Source: Asterochloris sp. CNOR1 (Eukaryota > Chlorophyta > Trebouxiophyceae > Trebouxiales > Trebouxiaceae). Taken from it: a stretch of DNA of 64,000 nt. The stretch is from contig OZ017760.1 in NCBI GenBank assembly GCA_963969365.1, positions 682,001-746,000 on the forward strand, given 5' to 3'. A program made the position numbers and the translations under genes. The notes under the pieces were generated by a model, which searched no databases, was not told the origin of the DNA, and worked only from the letters and a program-made list of their open reading frames with translations. Shown one piece after another: positions 12,301 to 24,100 of this stretch (the stretch's first letter is position 1; the number at the start of each line of letters is the position of its first letter).

Positions 12301-15300
12301 GCGACTAATCACATGTTTGCCGCCACTCTGGCATAGCTGCCAGCAGGGTACGGGCTGGGGCCAGCACATCCCAAGAAGACCAGCTGCTACTGGGGAGGCA
12401 GTAATTTGACCATTACCCGCATTGACTCACTTGCAGGCTGCCGCCAGTCCAGAAAAGTGGGCAGCGCGGCCAACAGGTTGCGGGAGGGGGTGGCAGCTGC
12501 AGGAGAGGCTGCTGAGGGCAGTGCTGTGCCATTCAGCTGCAGGAGCGTGTCCCCATTGTTGTCAAACACGTCTAGGGCCGCACCCTCTGCAGTGACAGAG
12601 GAAAGTGGTTTTGAGCCACTGGCCGTGAATAGGCACAGCTTGCACATACCTGACAGCACCAATGGGCGGATATGGGCCAGTCACCAAAGCCTACTGCTGG
12701 GTCCCCGTGCAAGATGTGCAGACACGGGCAAAGCGTGGCACTCCATTGCACCTGTGAAGCTGCAACTTGCCGCACTGTTTGGGGCTTGTAGACACGGCTC
12801 GGCAGTGATGCAGCACTGGCATACCACGTCAGAGCCACTCTGCCACCAGCACGGACACGAGCTATGTCTGGCCAGCATCCCAACCCAGAACCCCACCTTG
12901 CAGGGTGCGCAGGCACAGCGTTGCTGTGATGAAGCTCTGGGGCACCATTACTCCATACTCTGCCACGTCCGGGTGGAAGTCAGAAGACAGGTCGAAGACT
13001 GTGTGGTTAGGACCCCGCACAATGATGGCGCTGAGGCGAGCGTCGTCCATTGCTTGGGGGGCTGGAGCTTCTGCGGAGGGGATGGCGCTGACGCTAGCGG
13101 AGCTGTTGGGCCTGCAGTAACAGACAGGGCAGGTCAGGGATGGGGACACATGAGCCGCAGGGCTCAGGTTTGGTTCCTGAGGCATTCATCTTGCCACAGG
13201 GCCAGGCAAGCCTATGCTGTGCAGGTGCACGGGGGTCGAAGCAGGTTGTTGCTGGCCATGCACTGCTAGCAGTGCACCTTGCAGGGCTGCATAGCAGATG
13301 GTGGCCTGCCCGCTGCCAGAAGGTGAACTGAATGTCTGCATGCCCAGCCCTGTCGTGCAGGTCACTCAGGGCACGCGCTTCTCATCAAGGCAATAGCAAG
13401 CTGGCAGAGCCACGCCAAGCTGCCACAACTTCAGCTGTGCAGACGTCTTGCAGCGCATCGAGCTTGCCACCTCACCTGAAAGCCCCAGGAGGGCACTGAC
13501 CCTCCTTCACGCCAAAAAGGTGCAGCAGAGAGGTGGACACGCCGGCCCCCAGTGCTGCATTCCAGGGGTTGAACAGGGACAGCTGCAGACGGTCCTGCGC
13601 CTCTGCAGGCACGCTGGCCCAGTCCACAGGCACCTGCAGCAGATGTGGACAGCTGCAGGCGGTGCATCTTCAGACTGTCACAGGCACCTGCCTCTAGTAT
13701 GGACATCTGCATGTGTGCTAAGACACCATGCCACAGGCACTTGCAGCAGGCACCTGCAACTGATGCATCACAGGTGCCCAGCGGCCGCTCACAGGGCTGA
13801 AACACGCAGTTCTTCAGGTGCATACACCTGCATGCAGAGCTGCACCTGTGCAGGCAGCCTGGCTCAGTCCGCATGCATTTGCTGCAAATAAGCAAACAGT
13901 AGGCTGTCAAGGAGATATTTATAGAACTCTCTCACGGTCGTTGCTTGCAGGCTGTAGTGGCTTGAGCACGTGCATGATTGACAAGACTAGGGAGGGTAGC
14001 AGAAAGACGAGAGCAAGGCCCCACTGTGCCACGCAGCCACAGACTGGGGCCAGCCACTAAGCCTGAGCAGCACTATGACCTTGAAGCTTTGCCGCACAGG
14101 ATTGGACCTTATGCCTGGGTGCAGCACAGCAAAGGCCCATGCCGCAGCTTCCACACACACTTGTCACCAACAGCACTGCCCTGCTGCAGCCAGGCCTGCT
14201 GAGCCACAAATATGTTGCCGAAGAAGCTTCGACTGCAGCCCCACCGCCCCGCTGCGGCAACTCTGTTGAGGCCCTCTCATTGCTCTGGGGCAAGGAAGAC
14301 TATACCAATGAAGATACAGCTCCACTATTCCATGACAACAAGCACTGCTAGAAAGATGCAGAAGCCACCAGAGCCCAGGTTCCAATTGTAGATTGCAGGC
14401 GCAAGGAGGCACAGAGCTGACAGCACAACATGAGACCCACCTCAATGTACGTAACAGCCCCGCCGTCCCACTGCACCAAACCTGTCTGGTCAACCTCCGG
14501 CAACCAGGCATCAGCATTGCCTGTCATGGCCTGCAGCTGCCATTGCACTGCAGCAGGCACAGCCAGGCGGCCTGCTGTCACGTTTAGAGCCACAGCCACA
14601 CTGTCCCCCTGCAAGGGCAATACTGAAAGGCTTTAGGCAAGCACTGATGCTGCATGGGGAACCCTGCACTTTGAGAGGCCGCATACAGTCCCCTGCTAGA
14701 CAGAGATGGTGGACTGCCATGCTATGGCAGAAGCCCTGCACTGTGTTGATCAGCGCTTGCTCGCCTAGTGATGTGGGCCATGTACAATGCACAACCAGCA
14801 CAGGGCGCCCCGCTGCTTGTTTCGTCTGCCAAGATTCCATGTACCAAGAGTTCATTGCAGGGGAAGCAGTGCATTGCCTGCCCAGTGCAGGCATGTCCTT
14901 GCCAGAAGCCCTAGTCATCAGAGGGGAAATTCACCCAGCAATGCAATGTTGTCGACCTCGTAAAAGCTTCACACGCCAGCAACCTAAGTACACAGGGTGT
15001 TCAAATTGCAGTCCAACCAGCGCGGCATTGGCTTGGTGCAGGATCCCATGCCAAAAGTATATATATATACGGGTGGCGACCTGCAGCATGCAGGCATCAT
15101 ACCTCATAGAAAACGGGATTGCTGGGCAGATCCAGCTGCACACACAGATCATCGACTGGCAGGGCCGTCACAACGGTTGTGGCCCTGCTGGCATTCAAAT
15201 CGGCGTTGCTGGTGTTGGTCAACTCCAGAAGCAGGGCCCCGCTGCTCAGCTGAAGGACTGCTGAGGGTGGCAGGCGCACTGTGAGCACCTGGGTGCCTGC

Positions 15301-18300
15301 AGGGCAACAAAGCAGGGTGAGGTTGATTGTTCAGGGCAGCATTTGAAAGGAGCAGACGCCTTGTAATGACCTGTGTGCCGGCACACCACTGCATAAGTTG
15401 ATGTTGCTGGCCTGCCTGGGCTGCCCAAAAACTGTCGTTTTCCAGATCACAACACCAGTCCTCAGCACATTGAGATGTGTGACAACACACACACATGCAG
15501 CGTGTTTTGGCCTAAGTGCATGGTCGTCAGCTGGCTGTGTCAATGTTTGCGTGCATGCACCACTCTCAGGTATAGCTCGCAATGCTGGCAGCTACATGAG
15601 CTCAGCCCCCTCCCTGCCTCTGTGCCAACTTTACTACAACAGCGGCCAGGGCAGGCCGCGCCACTGAGCCTGGGTCAAGGCTCACCAGGGCTTCCCTCAG
15701 GCCACAGGAGCTCAGCCTCCTCCCAGCTCAAGGTAATCAGGTCAGCCTCTGTGGTGGTGCCATCCACCAGGTGGCGCTGACTGATTGCTACTGTGGCTGT
15801 GACTGGTGCCAGCACCAGCCCCTCAAGCTGGACATCCACAGTGATCTCCAGTGGGCTGCTGTTATTGGCAGTGGTGCTGCCCGATAGGTTGACGTACTGG
15901 GACACCATGCTGACGACTGGGCCTTCTACTGTGATGACCTGCAGGCAGGACAGTGAAGTGTGATTGGCATCAGAAAGAGCCTTTGATAGGGTTTTCAGAG
16001 ACTTGACACAGGTGAGTGCAACCACCATGTTACTGAACGCCAGAGGGCTACTGCAGCTTGCACAGGAAACATGCTTCAGTTCTGGATGACAACTGGTATG
16101 GTGCCGTAGACTGGCAGACTGGAGCCTCAATTGTGTGGCACGCAACATACAGCTGAAGGGCTTGCCTCTCACCAAGAGCCAGACCCTCACACACTTCCCC
16201 CTTCCCTGAGGAGCAAGACCTGACCAGCCACGAGACTGTCCGCCACCTCACGATGGACCAGCCAATTGCCTAGCTTCTGCCATCACATTCAGAAGTGAAG
16301 CGTTTACCAGTGCCAAATGACAGCAGCAAGCAGCCCTTGTGTCACTGCCACCACAACAGCGCGCCAACTCTACGAAAATGCAGCCATAGCTCACAAGCAC
16401 CCGCATTTTCATGCCCTAGTTGACTGACACTCACTGCTGCCTCAGAGTACTCCAGCTGCTCAGGCAGCTGTTGGCCATTCAGACTGATCATGACTGTATG
16501 GTTGCCGGCCACCAGGGGCCCTCCTTCAAGGGGCATTTGCGTCAGGAGGGACCACCGATCGGGCGCCAGGGCAGCTGGCAGCATCAGACTACCACCACCC
16601 TGGAGCACGCCGTCTATGAAGATCATTGGCGCAAAAGTCTCATCCTGCAGTGCAGTCGTACATCCCTGGTTGAATAGCTGTAGAGGTGATGCGCTAGAGG
16701 AGGTTTTTGGTGCACAGTTCTCAGCCTGCAGCGCTCAACAGCAGGAATTGTCAAGATGTGGCACTGCACTGCCGATCAAGGCTCTCTATTGTCTGGGCAT
16801 GAAGTCAGAGCAGGTTGCATGAAGATCAAGCTCCTAGAGCAAGTCTGAAGGCTCGTCTCATGTAGGTCAAGCTGCAGGCTGGTGCAGCAGCGAGGACCTC
16901 ATGTATTTGCTGCAGTGTTGTGCACTGCAGCATGAGTAAAGATGAGAGTTGTGGACGCACACACGCAACTTAAGCAGTGCCCATGCGACTGGTTACAGCA
17001 ACAGCAGGGGTGCTGCCGAGGCCAGCAGGAGCCATGCACATTTGTCTGTTGGCGCAGTTGATTGCTCAGCAACTCACTGCGTCCTGCAGCAGCACCACTT
17101 GGTCCTGCAGGTGCACTTGAAGGGGAAAGCTGCCATATCGTGGCCCCCGCAGAGGGTTGAGCCGCTGCACCAAGGGGTCCTGGTAGTAGCCATAGGCAAA
17201 GGCAAAACGGCAATTGCCTGCCAGGACTGTGAGGGACACCTGCAGCAGGGGAGTGTCTGTGTCAACAGGTCAGCGACACGCTGGGGCCATGATGAAATGC
17301 AGATGACCAGGGGCTCATACACAGCTTGATGGACGAATGCCAGAGTGCTGCTTGCAGGACAGCAGAGCATGCATGCCAGCCAGGCAGGTGCCATGCAGCA
17401 TGCAGAGCAGCAATCATTTGCAGCACACCACAGAAGATGCCACCAGGTGTGCAGAGAAGGCGCATCGGTGCAGACTCCTGGCCAACTGTCAGCAGGCACC
17501 AGCAGCATGCAGCCCAAGTAGGCCGGGTAGTAACAGGCCCACGGAGCGGCCAGAGAGCTGAGGCAGAAGCAGGCAGCACACCTCCACAGTGTCATCTCCT
17601 GGCCACTCAGGTGACAGGCACATGGCCTCCATGTCTGACAGCACTGTGGCATTCACAGCCGCTGCAAACGTGCTGTTGCGGAAGATGCAAATCATCTTAT
17701 CAGGCAAGCCAAATCCCTGCAACACAATAAGCAGAGCTTTCAAAGAAGGCCTGTCCGCAGTAGACAGCAAAGCATCTGTCACCTTCTTGTGAAAAGGTAC
17801 AGGCACTTGTAACTGTAAGCATCACTGCCCATCATTTTCTGCTGCAGCAGGCCCAAAGCTGCAGGCTGTCCCTCACAGGGTGCACAGCACAGAGAAGCAT
17901 CTCTTCAGCCAGCACGACATCAGCCCCGGCTATGGCACAACATAACTGACGGGTGAGGCTGCCCCTTCTTGCCTGCAAGGTGATCTCCGTGCCGCCGCCT
18001 GCCGGCCCTAAGGCAGGCTGGGCTGAGTGCACATTGGTCAGTAGCAGGGGGAACTGGCTGCTGCCATCCACCACCAGCAGCGTCTGGCCTGCGAGGCGCC
18101 ACATGGGAAAGCCACTCAGCTTGGGGCTGACAAAGCGCGGACCAAACCAGGTGTGCAGAGCGTCCCAAGGCAGAGTGATTTTAAGAGGGTGTGATTGACA
18201 CAGCTACGGGAGGCATGCTGAGTTGACAGCTGCTTAGTTGTTGCTGCTGCACAGCTTGGCACCAGGTGCACATGCACCGTTTCCAAACGATAATGCAATT

Positions 18301-20783
18301 CCCGCTGCAATTGCCTCTCGTCCCATACATGCAGTAGCTCACTTGCACTGGTGTTGGTCGCCGGCAGCTGGGCAACCACCACCACGTACTGTGCGACAGT
18401 GCTTGCAGGCAGGTTGCAGGAGAGAGCCACGGCCACCCCCTGGTCGCCCAGCAGTACCTGCAGCAGACAGCCTGGGCTTCACAAGTGTGAAGGCTCAGTC
18501 TCATGCATTGTAGCCAGACACAGCTGTGAATGGCTGAGTCATGGGTACGCAATGCTGCACACTGTGCCACAGCTCAACCCTTCCGGCCATTGATGTGCTG
18601 CTTGTGCATGTGATATCTGTCCAGAAGCAGGCAACAGGGACCGTGCAAAAGCAGCAGGTCCTTTTGAAGTGCTTTGGGTTGGCTGACCTCCTGCTGTGTG
18701 GCAGTCACTTGGGGGGACTGTAGCACCTCCTGCACATAACTGTCCAGCTGCCTGCCAGTAGCATTCACGACGCCCCTGCTGCCAGCCTGCAACCAGGCAA
18801 GAGACATGTCGACCACAAGTGCAGAAGGCAGAATGATTCAAGTGCAGTACCTGAAGGACTGTGCTCTGTAAGGCACCAGCAGTGTAACAGCCAACATGGT
18901 GACCAACAGCACTCCTTTGGCAGGCGCGCAGCAGACCTGTCACTGGAGGCTGCCTTGCGGCCCCCCAAGGACAACTTGACCCTCTTGTTTTGCTGTGAAG
19001 TGAGCAGAGTGCCATTTGCATTGGCCCCAGCAGCTTCCAGCTGCTGCAAAGCACCTGGGTCGGTATGGCTTGGCTGGAGTCCCATCTTGCCACTCATGAC
19101 CTTCCTGCTGTGCTGAAAACGGTGCAGCACAGCGCATCGCAGACGCAAAAGCCTGCTCACCTTGCTGCCTGCAGCCTCCAGCTGCTGCACGGCACCCACG
19201 TCCTCCACATAGGCGCACGTGAGGGCTGCCTCGGAGAAGCTGGCAGGCAGCCCCTGCACTGTGAGGGCCATGGTGGTCGCCAGCTGCTGGAAGGCACAGA
19301 CCTCCTGTGCCTGCAGGAGGTGCCCCCCCAGGAGCACGCTGCTGCTGGTGGCAGCCGGCAGGACGGCTGTGGTAGGCGGCACCGCCACCCCTACCTTGGC
19401 TGCAGCCCCCACCTGCAGGCGTGCACAAGCATGACCGAAGCGTCTGCAGCAAGTCAGTTGACAAACCAGCAGCTGCCACTGCTACAGCATCCAATGCAAA
19501 GACCTGCAGGCAGGAGCGACCTATGGTTAGTGCGCCTGCTGGAAGCCTATGCCTCTACACTTGCATTGTGCCCTCAAGGCAGACACCTGCACCCCAGCTG
19601 AGGGTCTGGTCCAAGAACTTGAAGATGATAACCTTCATAACTGCCATCTGTCAGCAATGTTAGCCGGCATAGGTGGGTAGCACTCCCTGCTGAATGTTTG
19701 CTGCTGCTCAACAGGTGGCTACCTGCAGCCAGCGCGAGGTGTGTTCAGTGCACCTGCTGGCAGAGTGGGCCTTTCATGAGGGCAGCTTGCGCTTAGCCTT
19801 CCAGTGGGCCGCCTGCAGTCAGCCACAGGACCACATTGCCACCAGCGCTCAGCTGCGATGCCGCCTGCAGCCAGTCTAAGATCTGTTCAAGGCCTCTGCG
19901 CTGCACGGCATCTGCCTGCGGCCTACAGGTGGCTCGCCTGCTGCCCTCAGCCAGGGGCAGCCATCTGCCAGGGAGGGAAGCCCTGCCCATCTGCTTCCTT
20001 TGCTGCTCCTCTGAGGCAGACACCTGCAGCAGACTGCGGCAGGCCAATGCACGGCCAGGCAGCTATGATATGGCTGAGCCACAGATTGACTTGCGGTGGG
20101 CTCAGCTGAGGCCGCTGCTGTGCAGGCCACCGATGCTGCACCCTAGCGGGTGCTGTGACAGTGACAACATCACCTCACACCAAGCCAGCCTTGGTGCAAA
20201 GCGCAGTCTTGGCTGCTGAGCACCTGTGTCGCCCGCAGCAGATCATTCATAAAGCTGCTTCCGCAATCAACAGAGTTTGATAAACAGTGCAGCCACCGCT
20301 GATGCAGCCTCTTGCTGTGCGGGGTTGACAACTTTGTGCCCATGACGTCAGCCCCAGCAGCTGTCACCTGCATGCTTGGGGGTCAGCATCCTACTGTGTT
20401 TTGTGTACACAAATCAGAGCTGCACAGGCACAGCGCCATGCTGCACAAACAGCCCTATGCAGTATGCGTCTCTTGCCTCAGGGGACTGTGTAGGGTCGGT
20501 CACAAAATCAATGCAGACATGATGAACCCGCCCCTGACAAGCTCTCAGCCCCCTTGCTGCACCATGCAGGCTGTCACACAAGCTGGCTGCAGCTGCGCCC
20601 TATCATGCCTGGCCTGCACAGGCTGCAGGTGCCAGTCTCACATCAGCACCCATCCCATATTCACGCAGCACAAGACAGCAGGACACCGCCTGAAGATACA
20701 TCCAGAGGCGATGCGCCATTTGCAGATGCAGCACTCACCACCACCAGCAGCCAGCACCAGAGCTGCATTGGCCTCAGCGCCAT
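5940..20783 (-). CDS. Giant type I surface protein: IPT/TIG, cadherin-like and GCC2/GCC3 domains
   Basis: One very long intron-rich gene. The start is the ATG at 20783. Exon 1 (20739-20783) encodes MALRPMQLWCWLLVV, a signal-peptide core, and ends at a GTGAGT donor. The stop is TAG at 5940-5942. In order from the N-terminus I see IPT/TIG-like exons (about 19.4-17.0 kb, with GPAGGGTEITL); further beta-sandwich exons (16.6-14.3 kb, one of them Calx-beta-like); several cadherin-like beta-sandwich exons (13.2-9.6 kb); a low-complexity Ser/Gly linker (9.5-9.1 kb); CxxC-rich GCC2/GCC3 repeats (9.0-8.0 kb); membrane-proximal exons (7.5-6.7 kb); and a last exon with one transmembrane helix and an Arg-rich tail. 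N-x-S/T sites are frequent throughout the ectodomain. The architecture implies a cell-wall or cell-surface adhesion or sensor protein; the ligand is unknown. Not every exon border is resolved, and I cannot exclude that two adjacent genes were merged around 13-14 kb. Confidence 0.75.
6671..7521 (-). other. Membrane-proximal exons of the giant protein
   Basis: Two clear exons. One, ending near 6700, contains LYVNVTATLEADVP and LSADDPIDMLSHD. The other, around 7225-7370, contains LISFDTADAFNIS and NVEVTGET. Both read as alternating beta-strand sequence with N-glycosylation sites. They sit between the cysteine-rich block and the transmembrane helix and form a probable extracellular membrane-proximal domain. 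No named family is recognised. Confidence 0.55.
8018..8963 (-). other. GCC2/GCC3 (ephrin-receptor-like) cysteine-rich block
   Basis: The minus-strand translation shows repeated C-x-x-C-x-x-G-x-(F/Y/W) units: CSVCPAGW, CNMCMPGTF, CLACQNGTY, CSHCIIGTY and CRMCPANM. This is the pattern of the GCC2/GCC3 family, small disulphide-bonded modules found in extracellular proteins. It is followed by a stretch with TNLTMRYAVIVSFGIYLNG, which leads into the membrane-proximal part. The exon at about 8041-8137 has a degraded duplicate at 7866-7972. Confidence 0.75.
9628..9700 (-). repeat. 45-nt tandem repeat carrying a splice donor
   Basis: Two copies of a 28-nt core (9628-9655 and 9673-9700) differ by one base. 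Each carries, on the minus strand, CCCCAG|GTGCGCAGC. Either could serve as the donor of the cadherin-like exon that ends with SLVQSPG. Confidence 0.85.
10726..10765. repeat. 22-nt period tandem repeat in an intron
   Basis: GACACAAGAGCTGGAGAA occurs exactly at 10726-10743 and 10748-10765, inside an intron of the giant surface-protein gene. Confidence 0.85.
17074..19412 (-). other. IPT/TIG-like repeat region of the giant protein
   Basis: Exons here carry the IPT/TIG hallmark of a Gly-rich turn followed by a beta strand and a Cys pair: QPALGPAGGGTEITL then LCCAIAGADVVLAEEMLLC (about 17.9-18.05 kb); GFGLPDKMICIF then EAMCLSP (17.6-17.75 kb); NPLRGPRYGSFPLQV (17.1-17.26 kb); and a weaker unit with SSVLLGGHLLQAQEVCAF (19.2-19.4 kb). 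IPT domains are immunoglobulin-like folds seen in plexins, fibrocystin and many algal surface proteins. Confidence 0.6.
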
Positions 20784-21149
20784 GGCCTGTCCTTCTATAA
20801 GCCCCAGCTGTCTCCCTGCATCTGGTAGGCCCTCTAGCTCTTTACTTTAGGCTCCGAGCATGAAGCTGCTGACACAGGGACGTTTTTGCCCCCGTACTAT
20901 AGAAGGTCATGCAGTGAGGCGAACAACGGTTAAGACACTGGTTGGTCTGTCTAAATCTGGCTGCACAGTCGCGGGCTCGGATGAGTCAGATGCCATTTCC
21001 TTCTGGCCAAGGCTGAAATCTCCGATTTTCTGTTGTTCTCAGGCTAGGCTGTTCCTCCTTCGGGGAATGCACTACTCAAGTTCATAGCATCAAATCAAAG
21101 TGATCTACAAGTTACATCAGAGCCTGGCGCGCTGGCCATGCCTCTCAGT
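20784..21149. other. Promoter side of the giant gene and 3' end of the sorting nexin gene
   Basis: Holds the upstream region of the surface-protein gene and the 3' UTR of the sorting nexin gene, both on the minus strand. The minus-strand TGTAA at 21116-21112 belongs to the sorting nexin. No coding sequence is supported. Confidence 0.5.
21112..21116 (-). terminator. TGTAA poly(A) signal of the sorting nexin gene
   Basis: A minus-strand TGTAA lies about 34 nt beyond the stop codon at 21150-21152, a usual spacing for a chlorophyte poly(A) signal. Confidence 0.6.
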
Positions 21150-24100
21150 CTATTCAGAGGGGGCCTTGCGCTGCACAGCCAGGGCAGCAAGCTCAGGAGA
21201 CTGCTGGAGTGAGCCACCAAACTCCTCTGCCACGCCCTGTCGCCGCAGAACCGCAATTTGTGAGTGCAATGCCAGAAATGTCTCAGATTGTCAGAAGCAG
21301 CGGCACACACCAATTTGCTCACCAGCCAGATCTGCAGAGCCCTCTCCTCGTATGTTGCAGACACCTCTGCATACCCCCTCTGCAGCACAGCAAGATAACA
21401 GTCAGCAGAACAAACCTACAGAGGACTGCCAAAAGAGGTCATGCTTGCTGCACGGGCTCTCCCTACCATACAGCAGAGGTCGGGTGTGCACTATTGGGCA
21501 TGGACGTGCTACATGGGCTTTGGACCACCAGCAATGATTGCACTGCACAGCGACCTGGTGACCCGCACACCAGGCACAGTATGATGACTGGCCAGCATTT
21601 GAAGCGCACCAGCATGGCTGCAAAGTTGGCTGACTTCTGGACCTTCCAGCGTACCAGCTCCTGCAGGTTGCGCTGCTTGACCCGCTCATACTCTGCCTGG
21701 GCAGCCTGTGCAGGCAGGACAGGGCACCGTAAGGTGCTGACGAGATCCAGAGTAGCGTGTAGAACAGATGCTAGTCACGCTGCAAGGCTGGCGCAGCTCT
21801 GTGCTGGGGCAGTAACGTGGCAGTTCTGTGGTCAGGGGCTCTGCTTGACAGAGGGAAGGAGAAAAGCAGGGACCAGGATTGCACTGACAGCACTGTGCAG
21901 GGCACTTGCCACCAAGAAGGTGAATGGACACGGTGTTGACTGCGAGCAGCATCGCTGAGCTGGGACCTGCCTGCAGGGCTGCCTCCAGGGTGGAGATGTC
22001 ATGCTCAGCGCCTGTCACGCGCCGCGACCGAACCTGCAGGATGCAACAGACAATCTTCATTGTAGACCATGTCCGATGCACATCTGTGACAGCATTGGCT
22101 GGCCTGTGAGGGTCACAGGGTGAGGTAGGCCCTTGTGACTCAGTGCTTGCCACCCCTGGCCTGCACCACGCAGCGAGCCGCATCGAAGTGTGTAGCAAGT
22201 CTGCTGATACCAGTGCGTGAGGCGGGTCGTGACACCATGAGTAGGCCAGGACAGGGCACTGATGGGCACCCGCATGCTGCCATCCCTGCTTACAGCCTCC
22301 AATCGACAGCAACCCATGCAGTGCCTCCCTATTAGCCTAGACAAGGTCCCTGAATCTCACAGACACAGCGCCAGAAAAGAAAGAACGAGAAGCTCACCTG
22401 CTGGCCCCCTTGCGTGAGGAAGGCGAGACCGCTTCTCTTACGGACCAGGTCAGCCTGCATTGCATGCACAGTGAGAAGTGCTGCCTCCCGCTCCCGCATA
22501 GCCTTGCTGGCCGCCTGCAGCCATGCAGGCTGATGTGAGAGCTCACCACTTTGAGCACCTAAAAAGCAAGCCAGCACGTTTGACTGCAAGCACATGTATA
22601 GCCAAGCCCTGGCCCTGCGCGTCAGAAGCAAACCAGCCTGCAATGTGAGAGAGCTGCTGCTTCCGCAAAGCAAGCCGGCAATCATGAAGGCGATCATTGC
22701 TAGGAGCACTCAATCGGCCCCTCTGGCGAGATTCTAATGCAAATTGAGCCAGAGTGAGACTGTGCTGGCTGCCCTGCAGCTCTGAGGCCTGCTTCCCGCA
22801 AACAAGATATCACATACAGGCTGCATGTGGACCCATCCTGGCTAAATCCGAATTGGGCATGGGCCATCTGCCATGTGCATGCATACGCATCATACGCCCT
22901 GCCATGTGAGTGGCCATGAAGACAAGTCTCAGCCCAGTAACAGTCCCAGCTGCATCACAACCATAGGGCTGACACTCTTAGCAGGCGCACAATCAGAGCC
23001 CTGGTGTGAATGAGTGGGGCGGATTCCCTGTGGTGAGTGGCGATGCAGCACAACAAAAGACGCACTGGTGCCATGGCCAGGTTGTCGTGCAGGGGCTCCA
23101 GGGCAGTGGCTGCCTGAGCAGTGGCTCCGCGTGAGAGCCGGCTGAGACGCACATCTGCCTACAGGCCAGGGCAGCATGCACTGTCAGCTGGTCGAGGGCT
23201 GGGTGCCTGCCACTTCACGCAGGCACTCCACGAGGTGGATGCTCAATGCAGGCCATGCCCATCGGCGGCTGGCAAAAGGCTTGTTGAGCTGCAGTAATGC
23301 TGTGTGTCCTGACGTATGATTATCTAGCTATGATTGCAGATGTGCAAGCAGGATGGCACTGTAACATGCTCTAGGGTCAGCACAGCACATGCATGATTGC
23401 CTGACTACAGACCAAGATCAAGATCAGGACAAATGCAACTACCATGCCCAGACTTACACAGTGGCCTGCTTGTGCAGAGCAGGCAGCATTAGCTGTCATG
23501 AAGAGAAATGTGATCCCATGCCCAGCTGCCAGGCAGTGGCATCTTGATGGACTTGAAAAGCTGACCAAGGGTTGCCTGACTACAGCTTGGTGTGTACTAC
23601 AACTGACTCCAGCACAGCATCACATGCCCTCACCATGCCCACACGCCGCGCATCTGACCCAATGGCCTTGCTGGCCATTGCAGTGTCAGTGTAGCTGCCG
23701 CAGCGGGTGCCAACCTCATCCTCAAACTTGGCCAGCTTGATGGAGGCCAGCCCCAGGTCGCCCAGCACTGTGCCGTGGGTCTCGAACTTGCCCAGCACCT
23801 TCTCGGCCTGCAGGGCATTCATGAGATTTGAACCCACGCAAGGTACATCAGCAGCTTGATGGGAAGCAGGCCTATGTCCCCCACCACCGCGAGTTTAGCA
23901 AACCCTGCCCAGCACCTTCTCTCGCTGCAAAGACATGCCAATTGAATCTCAGAACCCGACTTGTGCTTGCCTCTGCAGATAACGGCTGTACCTGGGTCTG
24001 TAGCCTTGCCCCTGCGCCTGTTCACACATTGACGGGTGGCAGCCTCAGCAGACCCACCAGGCATGCAGATGGTGGTTCCAGCAGAAGAGAACCTGGCAGC

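Larger units (their letters stand above)
9529..13185 (-). other. Array of cadherin-like beta-sandwich exons
   Basis: At least four exon-sized segments follow the cadherin-like beta-sandwich pattern (LSxLxVxxG...FxPxxxxYxVxVPxx...VTVNGxxxxSG...IxVTAEDGxxxxxYxVxVxR). Seen here are ARLSAIIVRGPNHT with FHPDVAEYGVMVPQS (about 12.9-13.1 kb); LYTLSVVRLADP (11.35 kb); IRVEVNGQVLSQGG (10.3 kb); and VNIPIVVTAEDGVTS with LRYYVSLVQ (9.8 kb). Each is split by introns, several of which carry degraded copies of the neighbouring exon. Confidence 0.7.

Noticed and set aside
12406-13269. Plus-strand open frame of 287 codons, the longest in the window
   Set aside because: It lies antisense to exons with clear cadherin-like motifs (FHPDVAEYGVMVPQS on the minus strand). 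Its own translation is Cys/His/Trp-rich without domain signals.
15056-15070. TATATATATATA as a promoter TATA box
   Set aside because: It lies inside an intron of the giant gene, is a simple TA microsatellite, and no gene start follows it on either strand.
21209-21958. Plus-strand open frame of 249 codons
   Set aside because: Antisense to sorting-nexin BAR exons (AEYERVKQRNLQ), which have splice sites and family conservation.
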